A stretch of DNA of 64,000 nucleotides from Isoetes taiwanensis (Eukaryota > Streptophyta > Lycopodiopsida > Isoetales > Isoetaceae): NCBI GenBank assembly GCA_021234155.1, contig JAJEKV010000084.1, positions 2,857,702 to 2,921,701 of the forward strand, in the 5' to 3' direction. Positions 56,480 to 64,000 of this stretch are shown piece by piece. The number at the start of each line of letters is the position of its first letter. Position 1 is the first letter of the stretch. The notes beneath the pieces were generated by a model, which worked only from the letters and a program-made list of their open reading frames with translations, searched no databases and had not been told where the DNA came from. Both the position numbers and the translations under genes were made by a program.

Positions 56480-57526
56480 ATGGATAGATATATTGAGAGT
56501 AGTGACACAGCTTTAGAGCAAACCAAGGCTCCACTGCCCCAGGATCCTGAAGAGGATGAACAGATAAGCTATGCGGATTTTGGCAGGTGGAAGAAGCTAG
56601 CCGCAGAAAAGCCTTTACCTCGTAGTAAGGGCCAAGTGCTTATCGGATTGGCTTCACTTCCCCCTATAAAGGTTGGAGATCAGGATTATTTGTTGCTTAG
56701 TGACATTCAATGGGCATACCAACATGTTGCCAATAAGGGCAGGCAAAAGACGGCTCATCTTCTTTATGAGTTAGCCGAGTATTGCCAGGGTCAAGATGAC
56801 TTCATGGATTACTCTAGACCCATCTACCCGCCGGAGATACACCGACTGCTCAATTATCATCCTCTTGATATTGAGCCCGTCAATACCTTATTGTCTCTAC
56901 GTCAACTAATGATCCAAGATGTACCTTCAATAGTTCCTGAATCGGCCTTCCACGATACAACACCGCATGTCCCTAATATCAATGATGTTATGGTCAAGAT
57001 GGAAGACGACCCAACCACTGAGGATCTTTGTGATGAAGCTCAGTATGTTCAAGAAGAGAAGGAACTCGTTAAGGAAGAGGAGTTGCCACCTAATTTTGAA
57101 TCTGAATTGGTTTCCTTAACCCATCCGAGTGTCGAGGGGTTAAAGTGTCATATTACCCGATTCTTCTTATCGGTTTTTACAAGCAGGCAAGTACTCTTCT
57201 TTGCCAAAGCAGTTGCACCAGAAGCTGAGGCGGCTGTATGGGCACTTAGGGCACTTTCTACGACAGCCGGCCATAAGAAGCTCCCAACCAACCTTGAGCA
57301 TGTCATCCTCGTCAATCGTGATCTTGCCATTGCTGTGTTTGACCATGATATTGGCTCTTTGATGAACTTGAGTTTACTGGTTGCAGCGCCTTTAGCTACC
57401 AATGTTCCTCCACAGATAGCTTCATCCACTGCTTCATCAATTAATCCTAGTGTTTTGCTTTTACAGCACCGACCGGCGCCTGAGTTTGATACCCAGATGC
57501 AGGATGCTGCAGGGCCAAGCTCTTAG
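56480..57526 (+). CDS. Intact 348-codon ORF of unknown function
   Basis: The frame is open from just after a TAG at 56,420 to the TAG at 57,524-57,526. The first Met is at 56,480, and in-frame sequence before it (EAQFALALL) may belong. The product is acidic. The N-terminal half includes YADFGRWKKLAAEKPLPR, LLLSDIQWAYQHVANKGRQ and IYPPEIHRLLNYHPLDI. An acidic linker follows (residues about 165-215, DDPTTEDLCDEAQYVQEEKE). Then comes a more hydrophobic region (FFLSVFTSRQVLFFAKAV, AEAAVWALRALS). The tail is Ser/Pro/Gln-rich. I see no zinc knuckle, signal peptide or known domain. It sits where gag should be, 0.2 kb upstream of a chromovirus zinc knuckle, and is the only long unbroken frame in a decayed element. 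It could be an atypical gag, an extra retroelement ORF, or a host gene. Confidence 0.6.
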   Translation: MDRYIESSDTALEQTKAPLPQDPEEDEQISYADFGRWKKLAAEKPLPRSKGQVLIGLASLPPIKVGDQDYLLLSDIQWAYQHVANKGRQKTAHLLYELAEYCQGQDDFMDYSRPIYPPEIHRLLNYHPLDIEPVNTLLSLRQLMIQDVPSIVPESAFHDTTPHVPNINDVMVKMEDDPTTEDLCDEAQYVQEEKELVKEEELPPNFESELVSLTHPSVEGLKCHITRFFLSVFTSRQVLFFAKAVAPEAEAAVWALRALSTTAGHKKLPTNLEHVILVNRDLAIAVFDHDIGSLMNLSLLVAAPLATNVPPQIASSTASSINPSVLLLQHRPAPEFDTQMQDAAGPSS

Positions 57527-57718
57527 TTAATTATATTGTATACTGTAGAGTATAGCCTTTGGGCTACTCAAACATATGTAATCCTGCGTTGATGTTCTTC
57601 ACGCATTTTTGAATACAATCAAATTGTCTTTTTCCTACAATACTTGTCTTTCTCTTTTAGAGTTTGAAGTATAAGGAATAATTCATTTGTTGTATACTCA
57701 TTCTTGCCGTCTTGCAGA
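57527..57718 (+). other. Spacer ending in a splice-acceptor-like site
   Basis: A 190-bp AT-rich spacer with 'tgaatacaatcaaa' near 57,610. It ends in 'ttcttgccgtcttgcag', a good plant 3' splice-site match, right where the acidic gag-type frame (DEIEENEEEIPEEH) opens. Confidence 0.35.
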
Positions 57719-58580
57719 CGATGAAATTGAGGAAAATGAAGAAGAGATACCTGAAGAACATTCCCCGAGAGCAACGTGAAAAGTTACCAGGGAGAGGGCC
57801 TGTTATCGGTGTTTCCGGCCGGGCCACCGTATGCACGAATGCTCTTACATTAACCAGACAGTGCAGGCCGCTCTGGCAGATATGGATTGGGAACAGCCAG
57901 AGAATGCCGTGGAGGACGATGCGCCCGACTATATACAAGGTGAGTCACATATATTTGCCGCCTTTGAAACGGGCCAAGCCGACCAACAACCCTCTGTTAT
58001 TTCTACGGTTGGTCAAGTAGATTGTAAACCTTTTGTCATTCTTATGGACACGGGTAGTACGCATAACTTTGCATCTCCTAGAATGGCAGAAGCCTTACAG
58101 ATCACCCCTTTAAAGTCTAAGCCACATCCAGTTACGTTGGCAAATGGTGCCATACGTCACACCCGTGGTCGTCGCGTCAACTTGAACATTCAGTTGCGAG
58201 GAGCACCTGTTGCTCTCGGAGCCGAAATAATGGACATTGGCCGATATGATCTCATTGTGGGAATGGAGTTCTTGGCTGCTGCCAAAGCCAATATTGATTG
58301 TGAGAAACGGGAAGTTACCTTCAACGCGGCCAATGGAGCCCGAGTTACGATAGTAGGTAAGTCGGTTAACCCTATTATGCAATGCATTTCCTTACGCCAA
58401 TTGCATAGGGCTCTCAGGAAGTCACAGATTACCGGCATGGTCCGACTTGCTTCCATAGAAGCTAAGTCTAAACAGGATGAAGCCCTTGATGTCTTGCCTA
58501 CAGCAATAGCCACGATTCTTGAGGAATACTATGATCTTTTTCCGGATGAAATCCATCGGCTACCACCCTTCAGAGGGTAG
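57719..58580 (+). pseudogene. Chromovirus nucleocapsid and aspartic protease
   Basis: A zinc knuckle CYRCFRPGHRMHEC (Cys-x2-Cys-x4-His-x4-Cys) lies at about 57,804-57,845, in frame with but cut off from the acidic lead-in by a TGA at about 57,775. The frame then runs through DWEQPENAVEDDAPDYI into the protease: VILMDTGSTHNFASPRMAE (about 58,036-58,090) with the catalytic Asp-Thr-Gly, and RYDLIVGMEFLA (about 58,240-58,275). It ends [13 protein letters not shown] at a TAG caused by loss of one G in a G run near 58,576. Confidence 0.85.
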
Positions 58581-59590
58581 AATGTGAAATTACTTTGGAA
58601 CCAGGCACCAAGCCTACCAGTAGGGCCCCATACCGGATGAGTCTTCCTGAGTTAACCGAGCTTAAGAAGCAGTTACAGGAACTCCTTAAGTTAGGCTTCA
58701 TCAGGCCTAGTGTTTCACCCTTTGGAGCCCCAATACGTTTTGTTAAGAAGAAAGATGGCACCATGAGGATGTGCATTGACTACCGGCAACTAAATAAGCA
58801 TACTATTAAGAATCGCTATGCTTTACCACGGGCCGATGATCTTATGGATCAGTTGCAAGGGGCTAAGTATTTCTCCAAGATTGATCTTCGCTCAGGATAT
58901 CACCAGATATGAATTAAAGAGGATGACATCTATAAGTCTGCTTTTCGGACTCGTTACGGTCATTATGAATTTACAGTGATGCCATTTGGCCTGACCAATG
59001 CTCCGGCTACCTTTATGCGCCTTATGAATGATGTCTTCCGAGAATACCTTGATGATTTCGTAGTTATATTCTTTGATGATATCCTCATATACAGCAAGAC
59101 ATTGGAAGATCATGAACGGCATCTTCGCTTGGCATTGCAGAAATTGCGGCGGCACCAACTGTATGCCAAGTTCTCTAAGTGTCGTTTTGCCACCACCAAG
59201 GTGGATTATCTGGGTCATATTGTATCTGCAGAAGGAATAGCTATCGACCCAGCTAAAATTGAGGCAGTCAAGGAATGGCCCATTCCAACCAATGTGTCTG
59301 AGGTTCGCAGTTTTCTAGGTTTGGCCGGGTATTACCGTAAGTTTGTCAAAGACTTTGCCAAGCTCGCTGCACCTCTAACTGACCTGACCAAGCATGACAA
59401 GATCAGGGATTGGATGGCACATTGGAAGGAGAAGGTACAGACTGGCTTCCAAGCTTTGAAGGATGCTTTGACAACAGCTCCAGTGCTTACAATGCCAGAT
59501 CCTCAGAAGGATAAATGGGTTGCCACAGATGCTAGTCGAATAGCTACTGGGGGTGTTTTAATGCAAGAGGGTCGGGTGATTGCTCCCGGA
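58580..59590 (+). pseudogene. Chromovirus reverse transcriptase
   Basis: The frame resumes one base shifted with [20 protein letters not shown], then [20 protein letters not shown] and [17 protein letters not shown] at 58,910 stands where Arg (CGA) is usual. It continues with [18 protein letters not shown], the active site [13 protein letters not shown] (59,060-59,100; F-x-D-D), [12 protein letters not shown] and [21 protein letters not shown] deletion of about 7 bp near 59,585 ends it just as RNase H begins. The polymerase core residues are all present. Confidence 0.9.
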
Positions 59591-60110
59591 AGATGAATGA
59601 TGCCGAGCAACGATATCCCACGCATGACCAGGAATTACTTGCTGTTGTGCGTGCTTTGCGTATTTGGCGGCATTATTTGCTTGGACGGCGATTCCAGTTG
59701 GATACTGATCACCAGAGCCTCCAATATATCTTTACGCAACCCCATCTTAATTTGAGACAAAGATGGTGGATGGAATTCCCGGAGGAATATGACTTTGAAG
59801 TCATTTATAAGCCCGGCAAGCATAATGTAGTTGCTGACGCCCTTTCCAGGCATCCATTTGTCACTCGCACGCATTGTAATGCTATTTCCACACTCTCCAG
59901 TGAGTTTGAGAAACAGATCCAGCAAACCCTTCTTACGGATCCAGAGTTCCAAGAGGTTTAACAAAGTGTATGTAAAGAGGCCAGAACAGACAAGGAGAGA
60001 GACACCTTCCGTCATTACAAGAAGGAAGCTCAACTCCTTTATTATAAGGATAAGTTATGTGTTCCTGAAACATCTGGAGTTCGTAAGCTCATACTCCATG
60101 ATATAACATA
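59515..60110 (+). pseudogene. Chromovirus RNase H and connection
   Basis: [19 protein letters not shown] supplies the first catalytic Asp (about 59,524). After the frame break, YPTHDQELLAVVRALRIWRH gives the catalytic Glu, then DTDHQSLQYIF gives the Asp. HNVVADALSRHPF closes the domain. The linker continues past a TAA at 59,959 with LYYKDKLCVPETSGVRKLIL. Confidence 0.85.
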
Positions 60111-60116
60111 ACAGTC

Positions 60117-61220
60117 CCATAGCAGGGCATGCGGGGTTTATAAAAACTTATTTCAAAATCCGCTCCAGCTATTTCTGGCCAGGCATGAAGAAGCATATTG
60201 CCAGATATATTAAGCAGTGCCAGACTTGTCAGCAAACAAAGGCAGAACAGTTGCGTATTCCAGGTGAATTGCAACCCCTCGACGTACCCAATGCGAAATG
60301 GGAAGTTATTACCATAGATTTTATCGTGGGGCTTCCGCGTACCTTAAGGGGGTTTGATGCCTTAATGGTAGTGGTCGACAAACTTTCTAAAATGGCACAT
60401 TTCCTGCCATGTCGTACCACAGATACTGCATTGGATCCGCCTTGCTTTTCACTAAGGAAGTGTTCCATTTGCATGGCATGCCCCGTACCATTGTATCGGA
60501 TCGGGATCCTAAGTTTGTTAGTGCCTTTTGGAAGGATTTCTTCAACACTATTCAAACTAAGCTTGCCATGAGCACGGCTTATCACCCACAGACAGATGGT
60601 CAAACCGAGCGTACCAATCGCATTATTGAGGATATGCTATGCAACTACGTCTGGAACAAACAGTCCCAATGGGTGGATTACATTTATTTAGTAGAGTTTG
60701 CCTACAATAGTACTAAGCAGGAGTCCTCAAGGATGTCTCCTTTCATGATTAACTATGGCTACCAATGCCTTACACCAGACACGTGGCATAATCCAGTTTC
60801 TAAGGTGGAGGTATCCCAGCAATTGCTTGCCGATATGCAAGGCCTGGTTGAAGAGGTTCAGGCATATTTGCTAGCTGCAAGAACTCGACAAAAGAGTCTA
60901 GCGGATCGCCACCGTACTCCTCGGGAGTTTCAGGTTGATGACTCGGTTTGGCTGAAGATTAAGGTCAAGCAAGCCCAACTTAAAATTGGCAACTGTAAGA
61001 AGCTTGCACCTAGATGGGCGGGACCATTTCGAATAACCGAAAGGATAGGGCCTCAGGCTTATCGGTTGAATTTGCCTGCTCATCTAAAGATCCATAAAGT
61101 TTCCACGTAAGTCTTCTCAAGAAGCATCATCCGAATCCAGAAGAGGTACTTGACACACCAACACTTCTGGAGATGACAGAGGATCAGTTGGAGATAGTTC
61201 CAGAGGATCTCCTTGATCGT
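60117..61220 (+). pseudogene. Chromovirus integrase
   Basis: The zinc-binding part reads GHAGFIKTYFKIRSSYFWPG followed by IKQCQTCQQTKAEQ (His and Cys-x2-Cys). The catalytic core begins WEVITIDFIVGLPRT (first Asp) and FDALMVVVDKLSKMAHFLPC. A one-base shift near 60,435 leads to the second frame with GMPRTIVSDRDPKFVSAFW (second Asp) and STAYHPQTDGQTERTNRIIE (catalytic Glu). The C-terminal GPFRITERIGPQAYRLNLP is followed by FHVSLLKKHHPNPEEV after another shift at 61,100. Confidence 0.9.
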
Positions 61221-61435
61221 GCGTATAAACAAACCCGTTGAACTCAAATTTTGCAATACTTGGTTAAATGGAAACATTTACCCACAAAGGATGCAACATG
61301 GGTTCTTAAGGCGGATTTGGATAAGACTTACCCGGACTTTATGAAGGAGTGCCAGGGCCGAACCGTCCAAGATGCGATCGTCTCCCATCCATATGGTAAG
61401 CAACGTCATCTGTTAGTGCGACAGGGGTCATAAGA
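61221..61435 (+). pseudogene. Chromodomain at integrase C-terminus
   Basis: LLDRAYKQTR, then a TGA, then ILQYLVKWKHLPTKDATWVL and DLDKTYPDFMKE. The YLVKWK..P..DATWE-type core with flanking aromatic residues is diagnostic of chromoviral integrases and is thought to bind methylated histone H3. The polyprotein ends at 61,431. Confidence 0.85.
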
Positions 61436-61625
61436 GTGCAATCCCGCATGGATTCTTTGAGGGGATGGCTTACATGCATCTTAGATGGGGACAGTGGGCA
61501 TATAGGCATTCCTGATAGGATGCGTTCGTCTACGGCCATTATGGGAACATTGCCATTCCTTACGACGAGACGACATGCAAGCCCTAGACATGATAGGACC
61601 CATGCATTCATATTTTTCTTTCTTT

Positions 61626-61632
61626 AAGGGGG
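61626..61632 (+). promoter_or_regulatory. Polypurine tract and likely 3' LTR start
   Basis: AAGGGGG directly precedes TGGTCCC, the expected arrangement of plus-strand primer and an LTR starting with TG. The far end of the LTR was not identified. Confidence 0.45.
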
Positions 61633-61859
61633 TGGTCCCTTCAACCACACTATTTCACTTAATTCTTAAACACTAATGCATGTGCTTCTGCAGGCCAGTA
61701 GGGCGTAGTCAAGAACTGCGGAAGAATGACGGCCTCACGTAGTAGGCCAACTGGTGTTTTGAATTTCAGTTGTTTCAATGTGTTTTCAAAATCGTTTTCT
61801 ACAGTCTTGTGAGACGGGACTTTTGTCCTACTGTTGTTTATGTAAACCTTTCTTATTTC

Positions 61860-61865
61860 AATAAA
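61860..61865 (+). terminator. Possible polyadenylation signal (AATAAA)
   Basis: AATAAA follows a T-rich stretch ('aacctttcttatttc') 230 bp into the presumed 3' LTR, a plausible end for element transcripts. Confidence 0.35.
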
Positions 61866-61869
61866 TTAA

Positions 61870-64000
61870 ACTTATGTTGCTGTAACTTTCCCTCTAATGG
61901 GCGTGAATCATAGATGGCCGTCCTGGGCTCGAACGGGTTGGTGAGCTGACCTTTAGATTTAGGGGAGTAAGTCGGGTATGGATGCGGGGGTCGCTGATGC
62001 GGCACATGTTCTCTAGCACACCCAGGGATCCGTCATGCTCGGGGAGGAGACGCCTCTCTGACCTGCCTCATCGGACCGGGGAGATGTAACCCGGAGTAGT
62101 CCCGAAATGTGATTCCTTGGGATTGCATCTCTGGAGGGCTACAAGCACATCATAGCATGATTCAGCCTATCTGCAAAGTGTGCACAGGAGGGGCGGATGG
62201 AGTGGACAACCCTAGCCATTGTCTTTTGCCAGCCCACGCCATGTTATACTTCCGTCTGTTGCTATCTTGAGACCCTGGCTGTCAGTTGATGTAGTGCCTT
62301 GTTATTATACTATCTCATGTTGTTATGAATGGAGTAGGTTACCATGAGGATGAGGATGGGCCACCCTTCGAGGTGGTATATTATTCTGCATTATGATATG
62401 CTAACATATCTTCCTTATATATATATTCTTATAGGGCTCTGTCTGGATGGACGATCTAATGAATCATGGCCGTTGAGTCAGTGATGAGCAAAATTGGGGC
62501 CATCCTGGTCATCGGTTTATGTCGACGTGGCGCCATGGCAAGCTTCATGCTCTGCCTTCTAGCTATGGCGCGGCTCTCCGAACTTCGCAGAAATGCTCCA
62601 TAGTTCTTTCTTGTAGAGCTATGGTGTCGAGCCTTGGGAAAGTAGGTTTCGGCAGGTGTTCTTGGTACCGATCTAGCGGCATGGCAAGCTTCACAGTGTG
62701 CTTTCAGGCCAGGTTTTGTCCGGCAGTGTTATGGCGCAGAGGGCAGATTTGCTTTGAGCCTTCTTGCATGGCGAGTTTTATTTGGCCCAGAGCTTCGAGT
62801 TTCTAGCAAGAACCATGCCGGAATTGCTTGGTAGAGGAGGTATGCTCGAAAGACATCTGCGGCACCGATTTAACTTCTATTGCACAAAAAATGCACGTAT
62901 TTTGTGTGGATTGTGCTAATTCTTAGCTAGTTTGCCTTTTCCGGCTGATCCATGGCTCATCGATCCCTTTTTCGCTTTCCGGCTTGGCAGCCCTGCTCTG
63001 TGCAATTGGATGGCGGAAACAAGGGTTTAGAACCAGTATGGGTTGAATTTCAGAGTTCTCATATGGCCACTTTGTCGAGGATTTGTATGCTTTTTTTGCC
63101 GATGCCTTCTGAGATCCTTTTGTTGACACGAACCCAAATTATCTTTGGGGCTGCAGACTGGTAAGCATACCGGATTTAATCCTTCCAACCTGGCTAAATG
63201 CTTCTGTCCACTTTTGTTTTTTAGTTTTGCATAGTTTGCTTAGACAAACAGAGGTGATCGCCTTCATAAAGATTGAAGTCTATATACTGAGATGTTGTTT
63301 GGCCCATGATATTATGGACAGTAGAGGTGCAGGAAGATGATATGCCAGATCAGAAACTTCATGATTCTTCATTCTTACCAATATTCAACTTAAGCTAATT
63401 GCAGTTTGCTTCCATTTTTAGGAGCTACGTTTGAGGCAAGGTGGATTGGATTGTTTGCCCTCTTTTGCTAAAGTCTGATTGAGCATGTGGTTAAGTTGTT
63501 TCTTGTTGAAATTCTCAGGTCATCAAGTTTTCTTCTTTTTTCAATGTCTCTTAGAGTATAGATGCTCTAAGGTCTTTGTCAAGACATTGGCTTCATTTGT
63601 CCATATCATGAACAAAGATTCCTTATGGGAAGCAGAGCATGAGTGTAAGCTTTCACAACTGCAGTGTGGGAATTTGCATGTTAATTTTGTTCATTTCTTT
63701 GCTTGTCCAGGCTATTAACCTTCCCTGATAACAAGTACTCCTGTATAATGCAGTATTGGCCATTGTATCCAAGGTGATATGGTAATAATGGATGCAATGC
63801 ATTTTATTCAGTGCAACATCTTGAAATTGTAAGCCTTGAGATAGAGGATTTTACAGGGTATGTCATTGAAGGTATACCTTAGTATACTTTAATTTAGGAA
63901 TCAATTATGTGTAGTTTCTTTTTTTCGTGCCATGTACACCTTGCCTTCTTCATATTTAGTGGGTTATCTCAAACAGGTGTAGATGGTTGAACACGAGGTG
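61870..64000. repeat. Presumed LTR body and flank, short GGCATGGCAAGCTTC repeats
   Basis: Between 62,520 and 62,800 the phrase 'catggcaagcttcatg' or 'gcatggcgagttttat' recurs three times at intervals of about 100 bp, each followed by a 'tctatggcgc'-like word. A TATATATATAT run lies at about 62,417. After 62,900 the sequence is ordinary T-rich plant DNA with no recognised gene. Short frames here show no motifs. Confidence 0.35.

Larger units (their letters stand above)
57719..61435 (+). mobile_element. Ty3/gypsy chromovirus relic, zinc knuckle to chromodomain
   Basis: Domain order is nucleocapsid, protease, reverse transcriptase, RNase H, integrase, chromodomain, all plus strand. Several frameshifts and nonsense codons break the polyprotein. 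No second LTR and no primer-binding site were found upstream, so the 5' end appears lost or replaced. A polypurine tract at 61,626 marks the likely start of a 3' LTR. Confidence 0.9.

Overview
This window looks like plant nuclear DNA made almost entirely of nested transposable elements. The evidence is a TNP2-type CACTA transposase, two chromodomain Ty3/gypsy elements (one with an initiator-Met tRNA primer site), an internal Arabidopsis-type telomere repeat (CCCTAAA), and intron-like gt/ag signals in minus-strand genes. The non-L1-looking LINEs with microsatellite tails and the very low gene density make me lean towards a fern or other non-seed plant, but that is inference. No rRNA, tRNA, CRISPR or prokaryotic feature was seen.

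Layout. 0-5.6 kb: a decayed minus-strand Ty3/gypsy gag, a Cys-rich transposase-like fragment, a 'CACCACACTAGGCAC' minisatellite, and a short minus-strand exon encoding a C-terminal membrane anchor. 5,638-49,372: two CACTA-type inverted termini (27 of 30 bases match) flanked on both sides by the triplet AAC. I read this interval as one very large (about 43.7 kb) CACTA element. From its right end inward it holds GC-rich subterminal repeats, a decayed TNP2 transposase gene (minus, about 48.2-43.3 kb), a tandem array of about 25 kb (16.9-42.4 kb), a polypurine block, a near full-length LINE (minus, 14.5-10.3 kb), a protein-kinase-like pseudogene (10.3-9.25 kb), and a multi-exon TNPA-like candidate gene (8.4-6.3 kb) beside the left end.

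The array consists of about 1.1-kb A units plus a second module B. From 35 to 42 kb they form a higher-order unit of about 2.2 kb (full A, half A, B). A minus-strand chromovirus with two LTRs (24,578-30,541) sits inside the array. Its insertion site has lost about 0.3 kb of array and the outer tip of the left LTR.

49.4-64 kb, outside the proposed CACTA: unique or low-copy DNA with a 180-bp duplication, a possible host first exon on the minus strand near 51.3 kb, a 5'-truncated LINE (plus, 51.9-53.56 kb), an intact 348-codon ORF of unknown function (56,480), and a plus-strand chromovirus from zinc knuckle to chromodomain (57.7-61.4 kb), inactivated by frameshifts and stops. The only plausible host coding pieces are the short exons at 5.2 kb and 51.3 kb. 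They are on the same strand on either side of the giant element and could belong to one gene.

Most coding regions here are broken, so the coordinates given are domain spans and not predictions of working proteins.
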